DNA of 64,000 nt, from NCBI GenBank assembly GCA_004026145.2, contig CP034979.1, forward strand, positions 13,666,404 to 13,730,403, read 5' to 3'. The position numbers were made by a program, and so were the translations under genes. The DNA is from Takifugu bimaculatus. Taxonomy: Eukaryota; Chordata; Actinopteri; Tetraodontiformes; Tetraodontidae. How positions within the stretch are numbered: position 1 is the stretch's first letter; each line of letters begins with the position of its first letter. The notes under the pieces were generated by a model, which ran no database searches, was not told the DNA's origin, and saw only the letters and a list, made by a program, of their open reading frames with translations. This document shows positions 23,281-34,874 of the stretch, in pieces.

Positions 23281-24073
23281 CTGCACAACCAAAGCAAACA
23301 GCAGCTGTGAGTGGAAGAAAGGAGGAATAAACACAGGTAAAAGCACAACGTGGTAGCATGGTTAGCATTAGCATTGTTGGAGGTGCAGCATAGGTTAGCA
23401 GCCTAGAAACTAGAGCCTTCTGGTGCTGTGGCATGAGTTCGCTTCCTTTCTCCTCATGTCTAAATTAAAAAGAACGTAATAACATGTTGGCCTTAGCGCT
23501 AGCATAAGCTCAGAGCCTGCCCTGCTGTTAGGCCTATGGCAGGAAGTGGAGGCCAGGGCACAAGCGTGTTTCTGGCGTGTGCTCGCGCCATCGTACGTGA
23601 CATGACGGCGAATAAAAGCTGGACGGAGACGCCTAAACGAACAGGGCACCTGTCTTCAAAGTGCAACACGGCTCCTCTGCTTTTAGAGGTCAGCCAAGAC
23701 ATATTTAGCATTCACGTCCCTCCATCAACCAGCAGGCATAAATTTTAAATGTTGTTCATTTTGTTACAATAAAATTGGTGAAGTGGATCCTAAAAACCTT
23801 TTATGGGAAGTGGCGTGGCTGAGAACCATGAAATACAAGTGCAAGTGACAGGAGGATGAATCCACATGACTTCACATTTTTTGCATTTCCTCAAAGTGAC
23901 AAGTAAACACCTTAAATCTGTAATGCTCGATGCATAATGCATCAGCTGTGTTTTGACATCCATCATTTACTGCTGACTGCGGCAGAACGCCAGCCCATAG
24001 TGCCACAGCCCAGGAAACATAATGCGGGGAATATATTCAGGTCACAAACTTTTAAAAGAACTGTGCATTTTTC

Positions 24074-24076
<3 letters not shown>

Positions 24077-24133
<57 letters not shown>

Positions 24134-24134
24134 G
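24077..24134. repeat. (GT)n microsatellite
   Basis: A long pure GT tract, complementary to the CA tract about 130 bp away at 24262-24315. Confidence 0.95.
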
Positions 24135-24254
24135 TATTTGTGAGTTTTTCATCTCTGTCAACAAACTCAATGAGCTGCTTACATTACAAAAGAGACCCCC
24201 CCCCCCCCCCTGCAACAGGAAAGACACCAAAGAGTTTGACTACACAACAGGAAG

Positions 24255-24261
<7 letters not shown>

Positions 24262-24315
<54 letters not shown>
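24262..24315. repeat. (CA)n microsatellite
   Basis: A long pure CA tract. Paired with the GT tract at 24077-24134 it could form a long hairpin. Confidence 0.95.
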
Positions 24316-24316
<1 letters not shown>

Positions 24317-25561
24317 GCACTCAGGCGTGGGTAATCAGACCTCTTGTTACACCAATTACTGAAGTTGGAAATAGCAGAGGGCTGACGCTTCCGTGCACGT
24401 GAGGAGCACCAGCTCAGACAGAGCAAACATCATTGTGTCGATGCCCATAAACGACGACGTTCACTCCACCCCGGAGTGACAGCCGGTTCTCCGAGTACTC
24501 CCGTCGCATGCTAGCAAACCTACAGGAAGATGGGGTTGTAGGGGGACTTCGGGGCCTTTTCCAGAGCTGCCCGGGTCCAGAAACAGCGAGCTGGACAGCT
24601 GCTAAGACCTTCGCCAGATCCGCCAACATTAGCTCAGATGCTGCGCTGCTAAATCTGAAGGACATTTTTGACATTAGCCTCCATTTAGAGAAGCAGTTTA
24701 GCACCGCCGTAGCTAGCTTACTTTTAAATCCGCAAACCAGTCAACCTGAGGAAAATCCAGTCGATGGGACATTTTCTGTGCGTTTCTCTATCAATCGCCT
24801 TCATTCTGCTTTCATTTTTAGAAATCTGGAGCCGTTTGTTTAATTCTGACAGTTAACACACGTGTCTTAATGGCCGGGGTGAAGAATCAGCCCTCCGAGC
24901 CCTGCTCGTTCCACTCTGATGCAACAACAGACGTGTGAGATCTGGGTTCCATGCCCCCTCTTCCCCTGTAGCCCCCCGGGCACAGCCGTGCTCTGCGGTC
25001 GACTACACGCTGCAGCAGCCGTGAGAAGCTCTCCCCCAGGATGGCGCCTGTTTACTTATTCATCCGCCTTTCCGTGTTTTAAATTCCACGTACAGTGTCT
25101 GAACAGGAGTACTGCTAGGAGGGAGAAATTCCCAAAACAATACCTTTGAAACAAGAGGAGGGTCGTGCACGAGCGTGCACGGCTGCACGTCGGGGCGGTT
25201 TGTGCGCACGCCTCCGAAAGCTGAAGTATTTATCACTGAAATGGGCGGCTGATGGACGAGCCAATCATTGATGACAATAGGCTCCATCCATCCACCCAGC
25301 GGGCGGAGGGGGCCCCGCTCGTCTATCGGGGACTTCCCGAGTTCCCAGGACTCAAAGATTTACACGTGCCCGTCCTTCCTCGGCGCCACGGCCATCGACG
25401 GCGGGTCACTCGCGCCGGGCGGGCGACGGAACCGTGTCGGCGTTCTCCTGAAACACCTGGAAATGTTCTGCACTAAAGATAATGTTTGTTGTTCAAACCT
25501 CCCGACTCATCAGCCAATCAGAAACCAGGATCACCTGTTTGCAGGGGCGCGTGATGGCAGG

Positions 25562-25562
<1 letters not shown>

Positions 25563-25618
<56 letters not shown>
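25563..25618. repeat. (GT)n microsatellite
   Basis: A long pure GT tract in a kcnma1 intron. Confidence 0.95.
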
Positions 25619-25619
<1 letters not shown>

Positions 25620-26032
25620 CGCTGTTTTGCTGTGACTAATGAGGAGCAGCTGAATGGGCCTGCCTGGTGATTTGTACTTGCTGCTTAATGATGATGAGGC
25701 CTGATGGGACGCCAGGTTCATGTGTTTGCAAACATCCACAATCTGTTCCAGACGATCTGCCAGACACCAGATCGGGGGTGGGGGTGGGGGGGGGGGGGGC
25801 ATCGAATGACACAGTCGCGTTGATTACATCATTAAAAAATATTATACCGCGCTGTAATTACCAGGAACGCGGCTGAGAACAGACAACCGACGCAGCGGAG
25901 ACGCACAATATTTCAATTAAGAGCAGTTAGGGTGTGAGCCCCCCCCTCCACCCCCTCCACCCCCACCATGTGACTGCTCTTTTGTCCACAACCTGTCCCC
26001 TGTGGGCAGTGGTCCAGCAGGACACCCCTTAC

Positions 26033-26225
26033 CTTGGGAATTAGCCTGTAAGACCCCGATGCTGTCATCAAACTGCATAGACTTGATGTTGAGTGATGCC
26101 AAGATGCATTCCTTGTCCTGCAGCGAGGCGTCTTCGATATTGTTCTGATTGGCTGACAGGATTACGCACATGTCGCAGAGGTTGATGTTGACAGCCCTCA
26201 AATCTGCCCGACTTAACGGCGTCCC
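26033..26225 (-). CDS. kcnma1: kcnma1 exon: RCK2 core
   Basis: The exon reads GTPLSRADLRAVNINLCDMC, VILSANQNNIEDASLQDKEC, ILASLNIKSMQFDDSIGVLQ and ANSQ plus one base. This is the Rossmann-fold core of RCK2, very close to mammalian Slo1 (NNIDDTSLQDKEC in mammals). Donor CAAG followed by gtaagg is strong; the acceptor is cgctaaag. It starts at phase 0 and ends after one base. Confidence 0.96.
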
Positions 26226-26728
26226 CTTTAGCGTGAGAGGAACAGGGAGAGAGAGAGAAACGGTTCAGAAGTGAGCAGATCGGAGCTCTGGGAAATTAGT
26301 TAACAAGTATTCTTGTTTGGAGGCGATGACATTCCACGGATGGAAGCGGGCACTCCGGAGTCAGAGACACGGACTAATCTAAAGGCTAGCCTCTGCTGAG
26401 GGCTGTGTTTGAGATTCTCCTCTGATCATCAGTCAAGTCAGGCCTAACAAGCTGGAAGGCAGCGGGCTGCACTCCGAGACGGCTTCTGCAGCTGCGGCAC
26501 ATGTGAGCCCCCCCCACCCCACCCCCCTTCAGACGTGCAGGATGTGTCAGTGCTCCGGATGAGACAGGGGAGGGCCGAATGATCACTCGATTGTGTGATC
26601 ACATCAGCATGACGATGGCTCTCAGGACGTCAGTGTGCACATTAGCCTAAAATGTCAGCGCGTCGCTAGCTGGGCCGAGATCTCTGCCTTTAAAAGCCTC
26701 TCCTCTGGCGGCGGACTGGTGCACTCAC
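26226..26728 (-). other. kcnma1 intron, nothing else seen
   Basis: A short intron of about 0.5 kb between two RCK2 exons. It has a C-rich patch near 26510 and no other feature. Confidence 0.5.
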
Positions 26729-26953
26729 CGGTAGGATGGAGACCTTGGGGAAGTTGTGCAGGGTTTCCCATTCTCTCCGCAGATAATCTAAGGAGCCCAC
26801 GAAAACTATATGCTTTAGCTCGTGGAAGTGGAAGTTACTGGCTCTTAAAGGCATCACCAGGTTTCGCAGCCCCACCAAAGCAGACGTGACATCCCCAAAT
26901 ATACAGACCACCACATGGCCGCTCAGCACCGTCATGGAGGCTTCGCTCCGAGT
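26729..26953 (-). CDS. kcnma1: kcnma1 exon: RCK2 N-terminal half
   Basis: The exon is 225 nt, 75 codons, phase 0 at both ends. It reads TRSEASMTVLSGHVVVCIFG, DVTSALVGLRNLVMPLRASN, FHFHELKHIVFVGSLDYLRR and EWETLHNFPKVSILP. The GHVVVCIFGD segment is the first beta strand and turn of the RCK2 Rossmann fold. Differences from mammals are conservative (SSALIGLR to TSALVGLR, IEYLKR to LDYLRR). Confidence 0.96.
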
Positions 26954-27033
26954 CTGCGGGGAGAGGAGGGGAGTCAGGAAACCCGGAACCCGGAACATGG
27001 TCTCTGTGGTCCGTAGTGCAGGATTCCACTCAC

Positions 27034-27160
27034 CAGGATGACTTTTTCGATCTCCTTTGACGGGCACCAGTGAAACATCCCAGTGGAGTCGTAGCGCTTC
27101 ACGTTCATGTCCATGTTCTCGATTTGCTCGTTGCCGGGGATGAGAAGAGGGTCGTGACGG
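27034..27160 (-). CDS. kcnma1: kcnma1 exon: end of RCK1-RCK2 linker, start of RCK2
   Basis: The exon reads [40 protein letters not shown] and IL, then a gtgagt donor. It matches the mammalian [20 protein letters not shown] segment. The predicted junction with the previous exon (AG plus C) gives a Ser before RHDP, where mammals go straight from LM to RHDP. A one-codon difference or a nearby alternative acceptor would explain it. Confidence 0.95.
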
Positions 27161-30100
27161 CTGGGAAGACACACGGACACACAGAAAACAGGCCGAGACG
27201 TGAGGGCGTCTGCAGCGCACAGAGGTCAAAGTTTCGACTCTTTAGAGGAGGTTTTTAAACGAGTGATGAGAGAAGCGGGTCCTGGCGGTGCGCGGCGAGA
27301 CGTGAGCGCCGCCGCCCGAACGGCACGACAACACGAGGCCAATTACCAGCTTTTACCCTCTCTTCCACTTCCCCGACGCTGCGCGGCTCCCACAGTAAAA
27401 GCTCCGACAGGCTTCGCGCCCTAAATATTTCAGGAATTTGCCCAATCACATTTTTGCTTCTGCAACTGACGACCATTAATGTTTCAGCGGCACGTCACAA
27501 CCAGACAAGCTAATCCACAACAGGGAGTTTTATCTGCTGCAGCACCGACCGAGGACGGACCTCTGCCGGTCGGCTCGGAGCGCCTCTCTCGCGCCTTCCA
27601 TTATCCCACCAGACGAGCTCTCGGAGTTCCTCCTTCCTGCAGGAAACGGCTTCAACATTGTGCTTCCTTCCTCAAACATTTAGCTCATTTAGGAGCAGCG
27701 GCGCGCGCGATTCATCTGCAAATTAGCCTCAGTTAAAACAGCCCAAATGCAGAATTTTGGAGCGTTGCGGAAGCAACGACGTCGGAGGGAGCGTTCGAAG
27801 AGTTTGACATACATCTTCCTCACTCTCATCTATCAGCGCCGTCACCGGCTGACGAGGCTTTGATGCCGCTTTCCCTTCAGTCTGCATTCCAGCTGCATAC
27901 CGTCGCAGGAAAAGTTAAGTTTAAAACCCCAAAACCCCCCCAAAAACTGTCAATTAGCCAGCCTCTCTCCTCTATCAGTTAGTGCAGGTGATAATAACAC
28001 TGACAGCGTTTAGTGTTTTTACACTCAGCCTGAATCTTTCATCCAAGGCCGCGTGTTGCACCAATCAGCTCCACAGAGCGCCCGTCACTTCAATCTGCTC
28101 GGCGCCGCTTGCCTCGGCGAGGGCGCTGACTGGCGTCTGCAGGCGAGCTGCCGCATCAGCTCCCACTGCCAAGACAGCTATCTTTCACAGAGCTGTCAGC
28201 GGCCTGAGTGGCAGCCTGTCAGACGCCGCGCACGCCGCCTCCTTCCTCTGCCTTCTCCCTGCCTCGGGTCGAGCCTACCACAAGATTCAGTATGGGGGGG
28301 GGGGTTGGCAGACATGACGTCTGAGCGGGGCTGCCACACCCAAGGGACACCAGCCGTGGGTGACGCTGTGACATCTCCTGCGAACCACGACGACTCGTCA
28401 GGAGATGCTGGCGGGAACGAGGCTAATGATTTGGCGCTAATGCTAACGACGTAGCCGCGGCGAGGCCCGGGTGAGAGGGATGTAGCATCTGAGCGCTAAC
28501 GGGGTTGTTAATGAATTATATATTTTGTGTACCTCGTTAGCCTTTACCACCCATGCTCAGGAAAATGCACGTTTTCCTTTCTTTTTTTTTTATCTTTCCG
28601 GTCAATTTGTTTTTGCTGATATTTCCCAGATCTAATATTTTACCAGAGGATTATTTTCTCTGGCACTGCCCCCCCCCCCCCTCGCCTTCATCCTTTCAGG
28701 GTGTGTTTCAAACAGAGTTGAGTTATTCCAGCGTATCACTCTGCCGTCACAAAGCTGGGGATGTGTGTGTGTGGGGGGGTGCGCACTCCCCCGGCCCCTC
28801 TCTGCCAGACGAAGGCAGCTTTGAAAATTTTCCCCATCATGCAAACTGACAAAGGCATGCTTCTCAAAAGCCCACAGCCAATCTGTTGATCATTATTTAT
28901 TTACAAAGGCCTTCGGGCTGCGAGTCCTGTAAAAACCATACTTGATACGTATGCTAGCTCTCTACCCCCCCCAACCCGCTTGTACAATAAAGTATCCCTT
29001 AGGCTACCTCAAACAATCACTTTTCATTGTGCATAAAATCCACCTTGTAAAGCACAACTGTTTAATATATACGCAGTTGTACGTTGACAGGGGCAGCTCT
29101 GAAGGGGGGGGGGGGGGGGTGATGAGTAATTTGATGTTTTGCTGAGGGCGAAGTCTTGGAAAAGCAAAAAGCAAAAAAAAAAAAAAAAAAAAGAGAAAAT
29201 CTCCACCTAATACAGAGGACCTGTCATCCCGGCACCCAAGAGCCAGCAGAATACAGAAGCAGCCCTAAAGCAGAGAAAACTCTGACACCACTTTGAAGCC
29301 TTTTCAGAACCGAGTAAATAACTTGCAAGACTTATTATCACAGCGAGATCAAAGCGGAGACGCATATATTACCCTGCAAACAGGGACCATCGACGCCAAA
29401 GGAAGGAGGCGAGAGAAGGTTTTGTGCTTTAAGTGAGGCGAACGAAGCGGCTTCTTAAACTAGCGCTTAGCTGGAAACGGGCCAGCATCCACCCGGGCTG
29501 GCTTCTTTTGGAGCGGCCGTAGCTCTGCGCCTCTGAGCGGGGGCATCTGAGAGGGTGCTGCGATGCAGACCGCACTGAAGGGTACGACTCTGCGTCGGGC
29601 TAATGGCCGGGCCAGCGAGCGAGGAGCCTCGTTATGTGCTGCCTGCGTGGAGAACTGAGGGGGAGGCGCCGCCTGAGGGGGGGCTCGCCGTGCAGGGAAG
29701 GAAGGTCCGGCTCAAACGTGTGCAGAGAGATGTGGAGCAGAACCAAAACCAGGCAGAGAAAACCGAGGGTTCAAACTTTAATAATGAAGACTCGGGAAGG
29801 GGGGGGGGGGCTTCTTATGTGTGCGGATTGAAGGGAAACAGGCGTGAACGGTTGTGTTCTTTTGGATTTTAGGAGCTGCAGGTTCCTCTGGTGGGACCAG
29901 CGTCCTCTTCAGGGTGTCCTGCTGTACATTCAGACGGCTCCATTAAGAGCTCGGTGGCCGTCCTGCCCCCCCCCCCCACACCCACATCCAGCCCTGTCCC
30001 GCCCAGCTCCAGTTTTCCACGCCGCCTCGGAGCCCGGCGCGCACAAAAACCTCCCCCCTTTTTATCTTTCAAAATCAATTAACGGCGATTTAATTGCGCG

Positions 30101-30642
30101 GGACGGGATAAAAGGAAGGTAATATCTGAATTCATATTTGATTGCGATGCTACATCTCACATATGGCCTTAAGTAGCAGGAGCGGGGCGTTCCCGCCACA
30201 GAGGGGCGGCCTGAGGGCAAAAGCAGCCGCTGCGGCCCCTCTGATTGGCTGCTGGTGTCATTAGTGCCACCATTGTTTAAGGAGCACATGTGGACCAGAG
30301 CGGAGGAGGCGACAGCTGGGACTTTAAAGCCGGAGGAGCGTTCAAACGGCTCCTCGCAGCCTGTTTTGGTGACAGAAATCTGATTTCAGCTCCGTCATTA
30401 ACAGCTGACAGCGCCGTCCCAAACAGCCGGCGCCTAACGGGGCACCTCTCCTTCCTCCTCTCACCGAGCTGCTTACCGCCTCCTCCTGCCACCCTTAATT
30501 TGCCCCCTCCCATCCATCCAAACTCCCACCATCTCAGCATCAGCAGCGTCTCCCTCTGAAGTCTCTCCCCCCCCCCTCCCTGGCATCCCACTTCCTCTCC
30601 TTCCGCGTTTGAAGGTCTGGAAGGAGGACGGGCGTCTCTTAC
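27161..30642 (-). other. kcnma1 intron, no further exon seen
   Basis: This intron is about 3.5 kb. It contains homopolymer runs (G near 28296 and 29105, C near 28670 and 29968, A near 29174) and a TG patch near 28760. I found no convincing exon on either strand. Confidence 0.5.
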
Positions 30643-30736
30643 CTCATCATTTTGGGCGAGCAGTTGGGCGAGTTCCGCATCCCTCCGTTGCGCTGCTTCT
30701 TTTTGGGCGAGAGGGTTGACGGATGCTCGTCTTCGA
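30643..30736 (-). CDS. kcnma1: kcnma1 exon: RCK1-RCK2 linker
   Basis: The exon starts with two bases completing Leu and reads [20 protein letters not shown] and NSPNCSPKMM plus AG. Mammals have [20 protein letters not shown] and NSPNTSPKLM at this place, the constitutive linker exon after the STREX site. The phase (enters after one base) fits direct splicing from the exon at 41188-41264 as well as from STREX. The SPKKK and SP motifs are likely phosphorylation sites in the flexible linker. Confidence 0.93.
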
Positions 30737-32064
30737 CTGCAAAAACACGCACAGGATGTCAGGACAGGCGCGGAGGGCTGGGAAAGGGTTCCGGACCCGA
30801 CACGGGGGAAAAAAACAACCAAATAATAGCCAGCAATCACTCAACCATCGCAAACAAAACAAGTGAACGGAAGAGAATGAACACAATAAAGTTTAGCGTC
30901 AGGAAATTAATAACTCGGTGTCAAATCGGGGAAAAGTAAAGAAAGCATTAGTAACAGGTGGTAAATCTGAGAGAAGCGGGTGGAAACCACGGAAAGGAAA
31001 AGCTAGCGTTTGACCGGGAGACTCCCATAATCCCCTGGACTTTGGCTCCCGGGGGTGCTTTTGTCAGGCCTTCGGGGCTCCCTGTGAGGTGGGCTGACCT
31101 CGGCAGTCTGCGTGGGAACGACCCTGCGTACCTACACCGTTAATAGCCATGTGACGCTACAGGCGGCCATTGTCAGTGCAGTGTGGGAAAGCAATGAGAA
31201 TGGAATAAATCAAGGTTATGGAGATGGATTCTAGCAGGTTGCTTTGATTTATTTATTTTACCCCCAAAAGACTATGGAAACCCAGCTCACGCTGCAGCGC
31301 TACAGACGCTACTTATCAGTCAACACAGGCTATATTAGCTCTAGCATGCTAACTGTACTTTTTAGTGGGCAGTTGGGCTCAGTGGGGGGTCATTTGGCAT
31401 CCAGCATCGGAAATTCTCCTTACAAAAGGCCGAGAAAATGGCAAATATTTGGTTTTTAATACGGGACTATTTCGAATCTACTTGTTTCGAAGTTTAGCTT
31501 CCTGTCAACTGTGCTCCTCCGCGCTACCAAAGGGGGGACAAACACTATTTTTAACTTTGAGTCTCACAAAAGTAGACGACACGGAGCAGCCAGAGTGAGG
31601 CCAGGCCCGGTCGTCTGAAGATTTCAGTCTGATCTACGTCTCAGCCTGCGACAGGAGCCCAGACACTCAGCCGCTCCGCTCCGCTCCGCCAACGCCAAAC
31701 GCAGCGTCACTTCAAACCCGTATTAGATCTCTGGTTAGGAATCAATAACACAGCGTGATATTAGTTCAAATCAATGCGCACTCCACAAACCGTCACCGTT
31801 CCAGGCACGTGAACAATCTCCCCTTTACTTGAGTGTCACCTAATTCTGCTAATAAAAGATAAGAAATATTACTGTTGTAATAAAATGTCACCGTCTGACG
31901 TCTCCTTTGTGCAATTAGGCATTAAGCTGATGAACGCTTTTCACTCGACAAATAATTCTGACATAGAAACAACACATTAAAAATAATCATTTCCTGTCAT
32001 TTATCAGGCTCCTCCTGGTTTGAACTATATTAAGAACAAAAGTCCACAGCAATGTAATTTAATG

Positions 32065-32070
32065 TTTATT
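32065..32070 (-). promoter_or_regulatory. AATAAA just after the candidate exon
   Basis: A canonical polyadenylation hexamer 15 nt after the stop codon of the candidate exon. On its own it could be chance, since this flank is AT-rich. Confidence 0.3.
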
Positions 32071-32085
32071 TATGTAGAGAGATCT

Positions 32086-32666
32086 TTAAAGAGCTCCCAT
32101 AAAAGAAACTACCCCCCGCCCCCCAACCCAACCCCCCCATGGACTGGTTTTGCTGGGCTCCCAGTCCAGCCGCCGGGCCTCTGTGTTAGTGGGTAAATCT
32201 GTGCAAAGCAGCAGCAGCTCGTCCAGCGTGAACCGCCATGCAGCAAAAAAAGACAGTGGGGGGGGGGCAGGACAGGCGGGGTTACTGGCTGATGCATCCC
32301 ACCGAGGGGGCAACCTACAGTGCCTACTGTGATTGAGCAGCATGGCATTACTGGGGTGGTAGCGGTATTTCACCGGCAGACTGCGGGCCCGGTTCAGTCG
32401 GCTCTGGGCCAGGGGTCTGGCCGCCATGTCTCCTGGACCCGAGATACTGAGGCGCAGTTTGGAGGGGTCGGCCCCGGGCCGCCTGGGGAGCAGGCTTCCT
32501 TTACGGTTATTAACAAGGGGGACGCTGGGGGGGCCCGGGTGGAGCGGCGGGTCCTGGTGGGGGTGCAGGGTGTCGGGAAGCAACGCATTTGAGGTGTTGG
32601 AGGTGGAGGCGCAGGCGGTGGGTTTAATCGATCGCTTTTGAAAGGACGGCCTAACGTGGTCCGATA
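32086..32666 (-). CDS. candidate unrecognised kcnma1 alternative or terminal exon
   Basis: I do not recognise this protein sequence. A pyrimidine-rich acceptor (attctccattgtttgacag) precedes an open frame of about 193 codons that starts LSDHVRPSFQKRSIKP if spliced from the exon at 41188-41264, which ends in the required phase. The block contains basic and serine motifs (NRKGSLLPRR, SKLRLSISG, NRARSLPVKYRYHPSN), possible kinase sites. It ends in TAA at 32086 with AATAAA at 32065-32070. Weak phase-matching donors at about 32351 and 32327 would instead make in-frame cassette exons of 315 or 339 nt. GC content is above that of the flanks. A chance open frame is still possible. Confidence 0.4.
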
Positions 32667-34839
32667 CTGTCAAACAATGGAGAATAAAGAGTCAGTCAGA
32701 GGGAGGCCCGAGAGCTTCGACAAGGAAATTAGCTTCCACTCTTTGCTGATTCATTTGGGGGGTGAAATATTAATAACTGGAATGTGTTTCGGAGTCACGG
32801 GTGCATTTTTAATTTTGGTGTCATTGCTTCGTGATGCAAACGGAGCTAAACTCGCTAAACTCTGCGTAATGTTCCCTTTATTTGTGACGGACAGGTCTGA
32901 ATTAATCACTTCAGTTTCACGCAGCACTTGTGTTCCTCTTTCTTTCCGAACAAAGCAAATGTGGTTATGTCAGATCTCATCAGACGGTTTGTCGGCTCAA
33001 GCATAAGTTTAATGTTTGAATGCTACTTTCACGGGAAAAATATAATAGGACGCCTAATAATTTATAGTATAATTCATTTTAAAGGCTCCGTCTTCATTAA
33101 AAATGCAGGGCCTCGTTTTGGATCGGCTGTGGAATTGATTTCCAGGCCGCAGACAGTGTCGCCGTCATCAGAACATCAAGATCCTGATGTCCTCTGCAGT
33201 AACCAGCTCTGACACTGACAAACACACGTGTCGAGTTCTGTGCAAACACGCTGCGATCCACGCGCACGCACGCTGTGCGTTAGCGCGCACTGCAAGGGGG
33301 CTGCAGAGTTGAAGGGGACAGGGTGGTTGGTTGGTTGGAGGGGAGAGAGAGCATGCTTGGGTGGCCCCGGGCGATAAACAGACGTTTATCCCGACCGTCA
33401 GCTGCCTCCTTGATTTACGGGGCGCCACCGATCGCTCCTGGATTCATCTGGCCCTTGTCAAACACGCGCAGCGTTCGAGCGCGCTCACCCGCCCTGGCAG
33501 CTCCACTGTGCATCCTGAACCACCCAGACGGCAACTGTCCCTTCCCGAAATGCTAATCACATGATGGTGCTGTCCCGCATGCAAGCTTTATCGGCTCGCC
33601 GGGACCCAGAGTCGAAACAGCGGGGGAGGCGGGGGGGGGGACTCTCCTCGGGGCTGAACTGGTTTGTCCCTGACTGCGTTTTGCTGCACCGCAACTGCGT
33701 GAAAAGCTTTCTCTGCCATGCACTGGTGCTCTGCTGCTGCACAGGAATGGGAATGACTGCTGGAACTACTTGCAGCTCCGCCAGGAAGCAATATTCCTAA
33801 ACAACAATCGAATCGCCCAGCAAAACACAAAGCATATACATAGAGGTGGGGGATTTAGAGTTCAGTCAGAAATAAGGCTTTCAACAGTTGTTATGGAATG
33901 TGAGATTTACCTAACTTGCAATCAGCTTTGAATCGAACACCAGCCTCTTTTTGGCTTCCACTGTTCCCTGGTGTTGTAGCGCCATCTGCTGCTACACGCA
34001 GCACAATGCAAAAAGAATAGTTCAAGGGTGCGTTATGGGAAGGAATTCGCTATTAGTTGCCAGTTCAATCAGGAATTATTGCTTCAGTTTCCAGTCTATA
34101 TGTGGGGACATTAGGTCATAACAGTTCAGTGTTCAACCTACTGAACACAGCTTAAGATCTACATATCTGGATGTGCAGAAATGTTTTAAAAAATACTAGC
34201 GAGACAAAATAAACATGATTAATCATGTCAAATGGTGTGATGAAGAATCTATGTTGAAAAACGGCTGAAGAAGAGAAGAGAACAGAGAAACACACTTACA
34301 TGATCTGACAAATCCATTAAATCTATAAGTGGCTAAAGAGAATACAAAGACAAGCGGCCGTCACACAGAGGGACAGAGGACGTGATGACACAGCAGACGG
34401 CAACGTGGTGGATGGAGGTGCAGCAAATGGAGGGATGGATGGATAAAGATGACAGAATATCTGGCAGGTGGGTCAGATGAATTTGTCTAAAACTGTAAAA
34501 GGAGCTGAATCTGACCCCAGAAACCACCCGCGTGAGGGCAAACAAACGGCTCTTTCTCGCCGAGTCGTCCCCCCGAGATCCACTAAAATCCGCCGTATCA
34601 CGAGTGAGGAGGGTAGTAATAATAGCACTGATGCAGTGGTACTGGTTCTGGTGCTGACACCCACTACTCACTCCAGTAGTAAAGGTCAGAAGGGGCCCCC
34701 AAGCTGGCCTGTGACACAGATCCTCAAACAGGGACCCGCAGTGGCCCTGGCATCTGTCTCTAGCAATTTGCCAGCGCCACAGAGGCGCAGCACACTAACG
34801 GGCTAGCGTCTGGGGCGTAGCGAGGCAGCATAGGACAGA

Positions 34840-34840
<1 letters not shown>

Positions 34841-34872
<32 letters not shown>
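34841..34872. repeat. (TG)n microsatellite
   Basis: A TG tract in the kcnma1 intron. Confidence 0.93.

Positions 34873-34874
<2 letters not shown>

Larger units (their letters stand above)
23281..26032 (-). other. kcnma1 intron with three long GT/CA microsatellites
   Basis: The intron contains (GT)n at 24077-24134, (CA)n at 24262-24315 and (GT)n at 25563-25618. It also has C-runs near 24197, a G-run near 25787 and a C-rich patch near 25940. No exon was recognised. Confidence 0.6.

Noticed and set aside
24022..24426. Open frames with repeated Cys-Val or His-Thr
   Set aside because: Direct translations of GT and CA microsatellites. The same applies to frames at 4105-4413, 25268-25639, 38215-38767, 56818-57252 and 7454-7690.
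26690..27229. 179-codon minus-strand frame joining two kcnma1 exons
   Set aside because: It is read-through of the intron at 26954-27033. It is correct for the exon at 26729-26953 but out of frame for the exon at 27034-27160.
30277..30840. 187-codon minus-strand frame over the linker exon
   Set aside because: It reads the 30643-30736 exon in the wrong frame; the correct frame is [13 protein letters not shown] with splice sites on both sides.
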